This document shows positions 57,761 through 64,000 of a stretch of DNA of 64,000 nt, one piece after another. The notes beneath the pieces were generated by a model. It did not search any database, had not been told where the DNA came from, and saw only the letters and a program-made list of their open reading frames with translations. The position numbers and the translations under genes are program-made. The DNA is from Thioclava sp. JE_KL1 (GTDB taxonomy: Bacteria; Pseudomonadota; Alphaproteobacteria; Rhodobacterales; Rhodobacteraceae). How positions within the stretch are numbered: position 1 is the stretch's first letter; every line of letters starts with the position of its first letter. The stretch covers positions 248,001 through 312,000 of the forward strand of contig NZ_WBJS01000005.1 of the NCBI RefSeq assembly GCF_009296265.1, given 5' to 3'.

Positions 57761-57837
57761 GGAAAGCCCCTTCCGTTTCTCTTGGGCGACTTTGAATGAT
57801 TCGGTTTAAGAAATGCCCAAGGCCCTTAGCGTCTGCC

Positions 57838-58440
57838 TCAGTCGCGAGGCGCGCCTGCGTTGCGACCCGCCATCAGGACGCTGATCGCGTAGGCCGTTTT
57901 CGGCTCGAGGCTTTCCATAACCGCGGCTGCAGAGGCGGGGCGCATCCGTGCGAGAAAACCTGCGGCGAAATTCGGGTCCATTTCGGCGAAAAGCGGGGCG
58001 GCCTGTTTCGGCTTCATGTTCTCGTAAAGGGCGACGAGCTTTCCGACATCTTTTTCGGCCGCGCCATCTGCCACGGCCACGGTCTTGGACAGCGCCTCTT
58101 CCGCCGCGACGAGATCATTCAGACGCGCTTCCAACCGGGTTTCCGCGAGAGCGAGCGCATTGCGGCGGTCGCTGAGCAGCCCCTCCTGTTCGACGAGTTT
58201 CGCCTCACGCACCTTGAGATCTGCAAGCATTGCCATGAACCCCGCGTCGTCGATGCAATCGTCTTCCGGTTTCGCCGCTTCGGTCTCATGCGCGGGGCCG
58301 GTCGCCTCGCGCGCCCAGGCTCCGAATTGCACAAGCTGCGATCCGCCGGACAGGACGAAAAGCGCGGCGATGATCCAGAGCGCACCGCGGCCCGGGCGGG
58401 ATTTGCGACGGCCAGGTTTGCGCTTGGGCAGACGGCTCAT
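57838..58440 (-). CDS. MotE-like protein (MgtE N-terminal-like domain)
   Basis: 200 residues: a basic N-terminus, one membrane helix (about 20-40), a coiled-coil part (LADLKVREAKLVEQEGLLSDRRNALALAETRLEARLND), then the MgtE_N-like repeat region KLVALYENMKPKQAAPLFAEMDPNFAAGFLARMRP... This is the MotE layout. In Sinorhizobium MotE is a periplasmic chaperone for MotC. Its start overlaps the stop of the upstream gene (ATGA); motA follows after 77 bases. Confidence 0.82.
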   Translation of the reverse strand: MSRLPKRKPGRRKSRPGRGALWIIAALFVLSGGSQLVQFGAWAREATGPAHETEAAKPEDDCIDDAGFMAMLADLKVREAKLVEQEGLLSDRRNALALAETRLEARLNDLVAAEEALSKTVAVADGAAEKDVGKLVALYENMKPKQAAPLFAEMDPNFAAGFLARMRPASAAAVMESLEPKTAYAISVLMAGRNAGAPRD

Positions 58441-58790
58441 TGCGCCGCCTCCATATCCGTTTCCCGATGGCGTCGGCGCAGCACACGGCGGCGCGGTTCG
58501 CCGTCTTCGGGCAGATCGTGCAGGGAAGCCAGAAGCAGTTCGAGCTTCTCCGCACCTGCTTCTGCACGTTCCGTCAGGGCACGCAATTGCCGCTCGGATG
58601 TGCCCGCGGTCGCCTGCGCCCGCTCGAGCGCGCGCGTCATGTCATCGACCTGTGCGGACAGCACGGCGATCGCCCCGCCCATCCCGGTCTCCAGCTGATT
58701 GAACCGCTTGAGTCTGCGCGCGAGCACGAAGCAATAAATCGCCGCCGCCAAGGCCGCGAGTCCGGATGTGATTTCGGCAAGGAATTGCAT
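58437..58790 (-). CDS. Small membrane-anchored coiled-coil protein in flagellar operon
   Basis: 117 residues: an N-terminal membrane helix (MQFLAEITSGLAALAAAIYCFVLARRL), then a charged helix rich in Gln/Arg/Glu (VDDMTRALERAQATAGTSERQLRALTERAEAGAEKLELLLASLHDLP). It fills the fliL-to-motE slot that holds a DUF6468-type protein in other alphaproteobacteria as far as I recall. Function unknown; motor-associated by context. 11 bases after fliL. Confidence 0.75.
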   Translation of the reverse strand: MQFLAEITSGLAALAAAIYCFVLARRLKRFNQLETGMGGAIAVLSAQVDDMTRALERAQATAGTSERQLRALTERAEAGAEKLELLLASLHDLPEDGEPRRRVLRRRHRETDMEAAQ

Positions 58791-58801
58791 TGCTCTCTCC
58801 C

Positions 58802-59293
58802 TCAGTTCAGCACGAATTCGATGACCAGAAGGTCGCGCACGCGCCCGTCTCCGGTGACCAGTTGCACCCGCCGCAACATCTGCGCGCGCAGGCGCATCAT
58901 TGCGCTTGGATCCTCCAGAAGGCTGACATCGACCGCGCGCAAATACCCATTCAGCACATCCATCACGCGCGGCTTCAAAAGCTCCACGTCATGTTGATAG
59001 GCGCTGGGCACCTCAAGCTCTGCCGCGAACCGCAGGTGGCGCGCGGAAGCCCCGCTCAGCGTGATCGCGAGCGGTTCGAGTGCGACATAGGCGATATCGG
59101 GAAGCGCCTCGGGCGTGGGCGCCTCCGGTCCGGCGGCGCTGTGCGCCGTGTCCGGAGGCGCGAGAATCAGCCCCGAATAGACCGTGTAGAACCCCCCGCC
59201 GCCCAGAAGAAGCATGAGCACCAGACCGATCAGGAGCATTAGCTTGGACTTTTTCTTCGGTGGCTCTTCGGCCTCGGCAGTGGCGTCCGTCAT
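58802..59293 (-). CDS. fliL: Flagellar basal body-associated protein FliL (second copy)
   Basis: 163 residues with a cytoplasmic KKKSK stretch, a membrane helix (LMLLIGLVLMLLLGGGGFYTVYS) and a periplasmic FliL domain ending MLRRVQLVTGDGRVRDLLVIEFVLN, close to the canonical FliL end. Leads the minus operon and is divergent from fliF across about 120 bases. Confidence 0.92.
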   Translation of the reverse strand: MTDATAEAEEPPKKKSKLMLLIGLVLMLLLGGGGFYTVYSGLILAPPDTAHSAAGPEAPTPEALPDIAYVALEPLAITLSGASARHLRFAAELEVPSAYQHDVELLKPRVMDVLNGYLRAVDVSLLEDPSAMMRLRAQMLRRVQLVTGDGRVRDLLVIEFVLN

Positions 59294-59339
59294 AGGGGCC
59301 TCGCTGTTGCGGTTCGAGACTTGGAATACCCGAGTCGGA

Positions 59340-59354
59340 CTAACCGATTGTTAA
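59340..59354. promoter_or_regulatory. CtrA-like motif between fliL and fliF
   Basis: CTAA-CCGATTG-TTAA; on the minus strand TTAA-CAATCGG-TTAG, one base off TTAA-N7-TTAA. A further TTAA follows at 59360. It lies midway between the two divergent flagellar operons and could serve both. Confidence 0.5.
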
Positions 59355-59415
59355 TCGCATTAAGGGAAGGTGCCTGCGACGCTCGGGTAGAACGCCCGCT
59401 CGTTGGAGGTTCGTC

Positions 59416-61041
59416 TTGCAGCAACTCATCGACACTTGGGCCGGCTTGGATATGCGCAGGAAACTCGCCGCAGTTTTTGGGGTGATCGCCATGATCGCCA
59501 CGGTTTTCGCCATCGGGTCGATCGCGTCGAAGCCTACGTTTGCGCTGCTTTACGCGGGGCTTGGCAGCGCGGAATCGGGGGAGGTGATCTCGGCGCTCGA
59601 ACAGCGCGGCGTAGTCTATGAGGTGCGTGGCGACTCGATTTTCGTGGCCGCACCGCAGCGCGACGAATTGCGGATGACGCTTGCCTCGCAAGGTCTGCCC
59701 GCAAGCGGCGGGGCGGGCTATGAACTGCTCGATTCGCTGTCGGGTTTCGGCACGACCTCGCAGATGTTCGACGCGGCCTATTGGCGCGCGAAAGAGGGGG
59801 AATTGGCGCGAACGATCGCCGCCGTGCCGTCGATCCGATCGGCACGGGTGCATATCGCGCATCCGACGAATACGCCGTTTCGCGGGAGGCCCGAGCCGAC
59901 CGCCTCGGTGACGATCACGCCGACGCTCGGGGGCTTGAGCGGCGCGCAGGCGAAGGCGGTGCGCTATCTCGTGGCCTCGGCGGTGACGGGCATGACGCCC
60001 GAAGATGTCTCGGTGATCGACTCGGCGCGCGGGCTCATCCCCTTTAACGACAATCCCGCGCTGCCCGGCAGCGGGGAAGATCGCGCGCAAGCGTTGAAGC
60101 AGAATGTCGAACGGCTGCTCGAGGCGCGTGTGGGGCCCGGAAACGTCGTGGTCGAAGTGGCGTTGGACACCGCGACAGAGCGCGAGGCGATCACCGAAAG
60201 GCGCTTCGATCCGGAGGGGCGCGTGGCGATTTCCACCGATACGTCGGAGACCTCGAAGACCTCCGACTCGACCACGCCGCCGGCAACGACCGTGGCCTCG
60301 AATCTGCCCGATAACGGCACCGGCGAGACCGGAAAATCGCAAAGCCGCACGAGCGAGACCCGCGCGCGCACCAATTTCGAGGTGTCGGAGACCCGGCGCG
60401 AATTGCTGCGCGCGCCCGGCGCACTCAAGCGGCTCAGCGTGGCCGTGCTCGTCGATGGGGTGCGCGGGACCAACCCGGATGGAACGCCAAGCTGGGAGCC
60501 ACGCAGCGATGCCGAACTGGCCGATCTGCGCGAACTCGTCGCCTCGGCGGTCGGGTTCGACGAGGCGCGTGGGGACGTGATTACCCTGCGGTCGATGCAG
60601 TTCGAGGCGTTGCCGGAGGCGGGAACCGTCGCAGGGCCCGGCTTCATCGACAGCATGGCGCTCGACCTGACGCAGATCATCCAGATCGCGGTCCTTGCGA
60701 TCGTCGCGCTCGTGCTTGGTCTTTTCGTCGCGCGCCCGATCCTGCTGCAGAAATCGCGTGCAGGCGCGGCGGAGTTGCCCGCGCCCAGCGCCTCGGAGGA
60801 GGGCACCACGGCGTCGACGGCGCTCACCGGTGAAATTGACGACGGGGAGATGCCCGACATGAACATGCAGCTGGTGTCCGATTTCGACCTCGGTGACCTG
60901 CCGATGGCGTCACAGGCGGATTTCGATCTGGACCGTCCCGCCGACCCCGTCGACCGATTGAAGAAGATGATTGAGGAGCGGCAGGCGGAAACCGTCGAAA
61001 TCCTGCGTAGCTGGATGGAAGAGTCGTCGGAGAAAACATGA
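59416..61041 (+). CDS. fliF: Flagellar MS-ring protein FliF
   Basis: 541 residues from a TTG start; TTGGAGG lies 7 bases upstream and no ATG fits. First membrane helix about 19-38, periplasmic YscJ/FliF domain with LLYAGLGSAESGEVISALEQRGVVYEV and SARVHIAHP, then FliF C-terminal domain with ALDTATEREAITERRFDPEGR, second membrane helix IIQIAVLAIVALVLGLFV (about 414-431) and a cytoplasmic tail that binds FliG. Its stop overlaps fliH (ATGA). Confidence 0.96.
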   Translation: MQQLIDTWAGLDMRRKLAAVFGVIAMIATVFAIGSIASKPTFALLYAGLGSAESGEVISALEQRGVVYEVRGDSIFVAAPQRDELRMTLASQGLPASGGAGYELLDSLSGFGTTSQMFDAAYWRAKEGELARTIAAVPSIRSARVHIAHPTNTPFRGRPEPTASVTITPTLGGLSGAQAKAVRYLVASAVTGMTPEDVSVIDSARGLIPFNDNPALPGSGEDRAQALKQNVERLLEARVGPGNVVVEVALDTATEREAITERRFDPEGRVAISTDTSETSKTSDSTTPPATTVASNLPDNGTGETGKSQSRTSETRARTNFEVSETRRELLRAPGALKRLSVAVLVDGVRGTNPDGTPSWEPRSDAELADLRELVASAVGFDEARGDVITLRSMQFEALPEAGTVAGPGFIDSMALDLTQIIQIAVLAIVALVLGLFVARPILLQKSRAGAAELPAPSASEEGTTASTALTGEIDDGEMPDMNMQLVSDFDLGDLPMASQADFDLDRPADPVDRLKKMIEERQAETVEILRSWMEESSEKT

Positions 61042-61637
61042 TGGGGCAAAGGCTGAAACTCGAATCGTTTGAGCCCAACTCGACAGAGGCGCGTGAAATC
61101 GCGCTCGCGCCGGCCGAGTTGGAAGAGACCAAGCTGGCCGCCTTCGAGACCGGATATCAGGCCGGGTGGGACGATGCCGTTGCCGCGCAGAATGCGGAAA
61201 CCGCGCGGCTCCACGCCGATCTCGGGCGCAACCTGCAGGCGCTGGGCTTCACCTATCACGAAGCGCGCCAGCACATGCTCGACGCGCTCGAGCCGCTTCT
61301 GGTCGAGGTCTGTGGCAAGCTGTTGCCCGAGCTTGCGCGTGCGTCGCTTGGCCCCGTCGTGGCCGAGCAGTTGATGCCGGTTGCCGAGGATCTCTGCGCG
61401 ACGCCGATCACGGTGGTCGGCAATCCGTCCGCATTGCCGCAGGTTCAAGAGGCGCTCGCGCCACGTGCAGACTTGCCGCTCGTTTTCGCGGCAGAGCCCA
61501 GCCTTGGCGAGGGCCAGGTCTATCTGCGCTTCGCCGATACCGAGACCCGCGTCGATCTCGACGCCGTCACCGCCGCCATTTCGCGCGCGGTCACGACCTA
61601 TTTCACCGCCACCGCGAAGGACAAGCCCGATGAATGA
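61038..61637 (+). CDS. fliH: FliH-like flagellar export regulator
   Basis: 199 residues in the fliH slot between fliF and fliN. N-terminal helix AAFETGYQAGWDDAVAAQNAETARLHADLGRNLQAL matches FliH/FlbE style, with an EF/glycine-poor body and C-terminal LGEGQVYLRFADTETRVDLDAVTAAIS. FliH inhibits and positions FliI. Identification rests on position and general features; sequence conservation is low in this family. Confidence 0.78.
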   Translation: MMGQRLKLESFEPNSTEAREIALAPAELEETKLAAFETGYQAGWDDAVAAQNAETARLHADLGRNLQALGFTYHEARQHMLDALEPLLVEVCGKLLPELARASLGPVVAEQLMPVAEDLCATPITVVGNPSALPQVQEALAPRADLPLVFAAEPSLGEGQVYLRFADTETRVDLDAVTAAISRAVTTYFTATAKDKPDE

Positions 61638-61908
61638 GACCGCGCCGGACGCTTCGACAGCCAATCCCTTCACGCAGGTCCCAATCGAGATCACCATCTC
61701 GGTTGGCAAGGCCCGCCCGCTGGTGCGCGATTTGCTGCGCCTGAAGCGCGACGCCGTGCTGCCGCTCGACCGGAAAGTGGAGGACCCGGTGGAGCTGTAT
61801 GTCGGGGACAAGCTGATCGCGCGCGGCGAGCTGACAGAGATCGATGGCAGCGACGGACAGCTTGCGGTGCGGCTTACCGAGGTAGCCGATCTGCAAAACG
61901 GGTTGTGA
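61630..61908 (+). CDS. fliN: Flagellar switch protein FliN
   Basis: 92 residues, essentially one SpoA/FliN domain: VPIEITISVGKARPLVRDLLRLKRDAVLPLDRKVEDPVELYVGDKLIARGELTEI. ATG 61630 overlaps the fliH stop by 8 bases; the frame is open upstream inside fliH. The short N-terminus is usual for alphaproteobacteria. Confidence 0.92.
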   Translation: MNETAPDASTANPFTQVPIEITISVGKARPLVRDLLRLKRDAVLPLDRKVEDPVELYVGDKLIARGELTEIDGSDGQLAVRLTEVADLQNGL

Positions 61909-61909
61909 G

Positions 61910-62686
61910 ATGCGCCCCCGCCCGATCTCTCCCGGCGCCACCAAGATGTGCCTGCCTGCGCTTTGGCTCGTCCCGCTCGCGGCGTTAACCTTAACGCTCG
62001 CGGCGCTCCCCGCGCAGGCTCAGGACATTATGCTTTCTGTGGGGGAGGGCGACAGCCTCGCGGGCCGCTCCTTGCTGATCATTGCGGCGATCACCCTGCT
62101 CAGCCTCGCGCCCGGGCTCGCGATCATGGTCACGGCCTTTCCGTTCATCGTCACGGTGCTGTCGATTCTGCGCCAAGCCCTCGGGTTGCAGCAATCGCCG
62201 CCGAATATGCTGATCATCAGCCTCGCGCTGTTCCTTACATGGTTCATCATGGAGCCGGTCTTCTTCGAGAGTTGGCGCGTCGCGGGCCAGCCTCTGATCG
62301 ACGGCGCGATCGACTGGCAGGAGGCGTTCACCAAGGGGATCGAGCCTTTCCGCGCCTTCATGGCCGGGCGCACGAATCCCGACACCTTCGCAGCTTTGGC
62401 GGAGCTGCGCAGCGGCACGCCCGCACCGGAAAGCCTGGAGGGCGCGCCGCTCTCGACCCTCGTGCCGTCCTTCATGCTGTCCGAAGTCACCCGCGCCTTC
62501 CAGATCGGCTTCCTCGTTTACCTGCCGTTTCTGATCATCGACCTCGTCGTCTCGGCGGTTCTGATGTCGATGGGGATGATGATGGTGCCGCCCGCGGTCG
62601 TGGCGCTTCCGTTCAAGCTCGCCTTTTTCGTGGTGGCCGACGGCTGGGTGCTGCTCTCGGGGGCCTTGGTGCGCAGTTATTTCTGA
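61910..62686 (+). CDS. fliP: Flagellar export gate protein FliP
   Basis: 258 residues with a signal peptide (LALTLAALPAQAQ region), FIVTVLSILRQALGLQQSPPNMLIISLALFLTWFIM, and the conserved end LLFVVADGWVLLSG, including MGMMMVPPAVVALPFKLAFF. Start ATG 61910, one base after fliN; an internal ATG 12 codons later could also head the signal peptide. Last gene of fliF-fliH-fliN-fliP. Confidence 0.95.
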   Translation: MRPRPISPGATKMCLPALWLVPLAALTLTLAALPAQAQDIMLSVGEGDSLAGRSLLIIAAITLLSLAPGLAIMVTAFPFIVTVLSILRQALGLQQSPPNMLIISLALFLTWFIMEPVFFESWRVAGQPLIDGAIDWQEAFTKGIEPFRAFMAGRTNPDTFAALAELRSGTPAPESLEGAPLSTLVPSFMLSEVTRAFQIGFLVYLPFLIIDLVVSAVLMSMGMMMVPPAVVALPFKLAFFVVADGWVLLSGALVRSYF

Positions 62687-62727
62687 CGCCGAGGGCGGCT
62701 TGCGTAACTGCAGACCCGAAAACGCAA

Positions 62728-62752
62728 AAACCCGGGCCGAAGCCCGGGTTTC
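62728..62752 (-). terminator. Bidirectional terminator between fliP and tRNA-Lys
   Basis: AAACCCGGGC-CGAA-GCCCGGGTTT: symmetric hairpin with a tetraloop. The T-tract (GGGTTTTTGCG) is stronger on the minus strand, so it mainly ends the tRNA transcript, but it can also stop fliP transcription. Confidence 0.85.
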
Positions 62753-62761
62753 TGAGGGTGA

Positions 62762-62837
62762 TGGTGAGCCGTGCAGGATTCGAACCTGCGACCCACTGAT
62801 TAAAAGTCAGTTGCTCTACCAACTGAGCTAACGGCCC
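62762..62837 (-). tRNA. tRNA-Lys (anticodon UUU)
   Basis: Full cloverleaf of 76 bases with encoded CCA. Acceptor GGGCCGT pairs with ACGGCTC, D-arm GCTCAGTTGGTAGAGC, anticodon loop CTTTTAA flanked by CTGA/TCAG, T-arm GCAGGTTCGAATCCTGC. Terminator downstream (62728-62752). Confidence 0.97.
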
Positions 62838-62943
62838 ATCACAGGGCGCGTCTCTACAAACCCCCGCCGGGGGGGTCAAGGCATAAAATTCACAAAAATT
62901 GCACATCTGGAAAAAACCTTGGCGCGGGCGTATATCGCGCGCC

Positions 62944-63780
62944 ATGAATACAAAGCGCACACAGAGCGGACTGCCCTTCATGAAGATGCATGGGCTCGGC
63001 AATGACTTCGTCGTGATCGACGCCCGCGAGGGCGACGATCCGGTTACGCCTGCGCTCGCGCGTGCGCTCGGGGATCGGCATCGCGGTGTGGGATTCGACC
63101 AGCTTGCCGTGATCCGCCCGGCGCAAGGGGCTGATTTCACGCTCGAATTCTGGAATTCCGACGGCACGCGGGCCGGCGCTTGCGGGAATGCGACTCGCTG
63201 CGTGAGCGATTACATGATGCGTCAGCTCGACCGGACCGATGTCACGCTTCTGACCGAACGCGGGCAACTCAGCGCAGTGCGGCGCGATGACGGGATGGTC
63301 TCGGTCAATATGGGCGCGCCGATTCTCGAGGCGGCGCAAATTCCGATTCTGCCCGGCATCGATCCCGCGCATCTGCCGCTGGGCGGCGACCCGATCGCGG
63401 TCGGCATGGGTAACCCGCATTGCGTCTTCTTCGTGGACGATGCCGAGGCGGTCGAAGTGGATCGCCAAGGCCCGGTGATCGAGCATGATCCCCTGTTCCC
63501 CGAGCGCACCAATGTCGAATTCGCCAGCGTGATCGGCCCCGACCATCTGCGGATGCGCGTCTGGGAGCGCGGCACGGGCATCACGCTGGCCTGCGGCTCG
63601 GGCACCTGTGCCACCGCCGTCGCCGCGCATCTGCGTGGGCTCACCGGCAAGCGCGTTCTCGTCGATGTCGATGGCGGCCAGCTGGAGATCGACTGGTGCG
63701 ACGATGGCGTCTGGATGACCGGCCCCACCGCGCATGTCTTCGATGCGACCCTCACCCAAGATTTTCTGGACGCGATATGA
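62944..63780 (+). CDS. dapF: Diaminopimelate epimerase
   Basis: Interconverts LL- and meso-DAP for lysine and peptidoglycan. Substrate segment [14 protein letters not shown], first catalytic Cys C80 in [10 protein letters not shown], second in [15 protein letters not shown]. 278 residues from ATG 62944; MKMHGLG could start 12 codons later. Stop overlaps the next gene as ATGA. Its product pathway ends in lysine, and tRNA-Lys lies upstream on the other strand, probably coincidence. Confidence 0.96.
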   Translation: MNTKRTQSGLPFMKMHGLGNDFVVIDAREGDDPVTPALARALGDRHRGVGFDQLAVIRPAQGADFTLEFWNSDGTRAGACGNATRCVSDYMMRQLDRTDVTLLTERGQLSAVRRDDGMVSVNMGAPILEAAQIPILPGIDPAHLPLGGDPIAVGMGNPHCVFFVDDAEAVEVDRQGPVIEHDPLFPERTNVEFASVIGPDHLRMRVWERGTGITLACGSGTCATAVAAHLRGLTGKRVLVDVDGGQLEIDWCDDGVWMTGPTAHVFDATLTQDFLDAI

Positions 63781-64000
63781 AACCGCCCGTTTTCTCGACC
63801 CTCGGCTGCCGTCTCAATGCCTATGAGACGGAGGCGATGAAGGAATTGGCTGCAGGCGCCGGGCTCGAAGGGGCCGTGGTCGTCAATACCTGCGCCGTGA
63901 CCGCCGAGGCGGTGCGCAAGGCCAAGCAGGAGATTCGCCGTCTCTCGCGCGAGAACCCGGATGTGCCGGTGATTGTGACCGGCTGCGCTGCGCAGACCGA
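63777..64000 (+). CDS. mtaB: tRNA t6A37 methylthiotransferase MtaB, N-terminal part (cut by window edge)
   Basis: First about 74 codons of a radical-SAM methylthiotransferase. The UPF0004 domain cysteines are visible: [36 protein letters not shown] and VTGCAAQT, the MtaB/MiaB pattern with the MtaB-type GCRLNAYE. It modifies tRNAs reading ANN codons (ms2t6A37), consistent with the tRNA-Lys nearby being a substrate. Starts inside the dapF stop (ATGA). Confidence 0.88.
   Translation, partial: MKPPVFSTLGCRLNAYETEAMKELAAGAGLEGAVVVNTCAVTAEAVRKAKQEIRRLSRENPDVPVIVTGCAAQT

Noticed and set aside
57761-57837. TTAA-containing sequence before motA as a CtrA site
   Set aside because: Only one half-site (CTTAAACCGAATCATT) is present; the second does not match at N7 spacing.

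Overview
The window is about 64 kb of GC-rich, gene-dense chromosome from an alphaproteobacterium, most likely family Rhodobacteraceae (Paracoccaceae sensu GTDB). The evidence is the gene order (hslO-nudix-cca, rimP-nusA-ylxR-infB, PPIase-argJ-mutT beside secA, DUF4170-waaA-like-lpxK, accD-folC), a Fla2-type flagellar cluster with motE and two fliL copies, an RpoH promoter of alphaproteobacterial form before dnaK, and intergenic repeats of the CCCGGGATATTT type that recur in this family. The genus cannot be fixed from the sequence. There is no mobile element, prophage or CRISPR array, and no gene-free stretch reaches 300 bases.

Region 1 (1-6.8 kb): a partial cca, a CoA-type Nudix hydrolase and hslO form one minus-strand operon. 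Next come a second Nudix protein, a receiver-PP2C fusion divergent from an Hpt protein (a probable phosphorelay feeding a partner switch), ilvA and a six-helix membrane protein. Region 2 (6.9-12.4 kb): a secreted glycine-rich/coiled-coil protein, argG-mogA, ubiG, a proline iminopeptidase and a TspO homologue. Region 3 (12.5-25.8 kb): the rimP-nusA-ylxR-infB translation/transcription operon with a leader terminator, a 42-codon small gene, mutT-argJ-PPIase, secA, an exported protein of unknown function and radC.

Region 4 (25.8-43.4 kb): dnaK-dnaJ with an RpoH promoter, an AlkB-type DNA/RNA dealkylase facing an AlkB-type alkane monooxygenase (two unrelated proteins sharing a name), mutY, a DUF721 protein, a DsbA-like protein, lpxK with a divergent KDO-transferase-like protein, DUF4170, a TIM-barrel protein, zapE, a luciferase-like monooxygenase, folC-accD, a CPBP protease and a TSUP transporter.

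Region 5 (43.4-62.7 kb) is a flagellar block. fliI (minus) diverges from flgB-flgC-fliE-fliQ-flgF-flgG-flgA-flgH-fliL (plus). That operon converges on a long minus operon, fliL-hypothetical-motE-motA-(exported AMIN-like/helical-repeat protein)-lytic transglycosylase-flhA-fliR-flhB-fliJ-like, which itself diverges from fliF-fliH-fliN-fliP. Together they encode the export gate, MS ring, rod, L-ring, stator and accessory factors; fliG, fliM, motB, hook and filament genes are not in the window. CtrA-like TTAA-N7-TTAA motifs lie in both divergent promoter regions. Region 6 (62.7-64 kb): tRNA-Lys(UUU), dapF and the start of mtaB.

The most interesting unknown is the 769-residue exported protein at 54585-56894. 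It sits directly behind motA and downstream of motE, and may be a periplasmic motor scaffold, possibly the client of the MotE chaperone.
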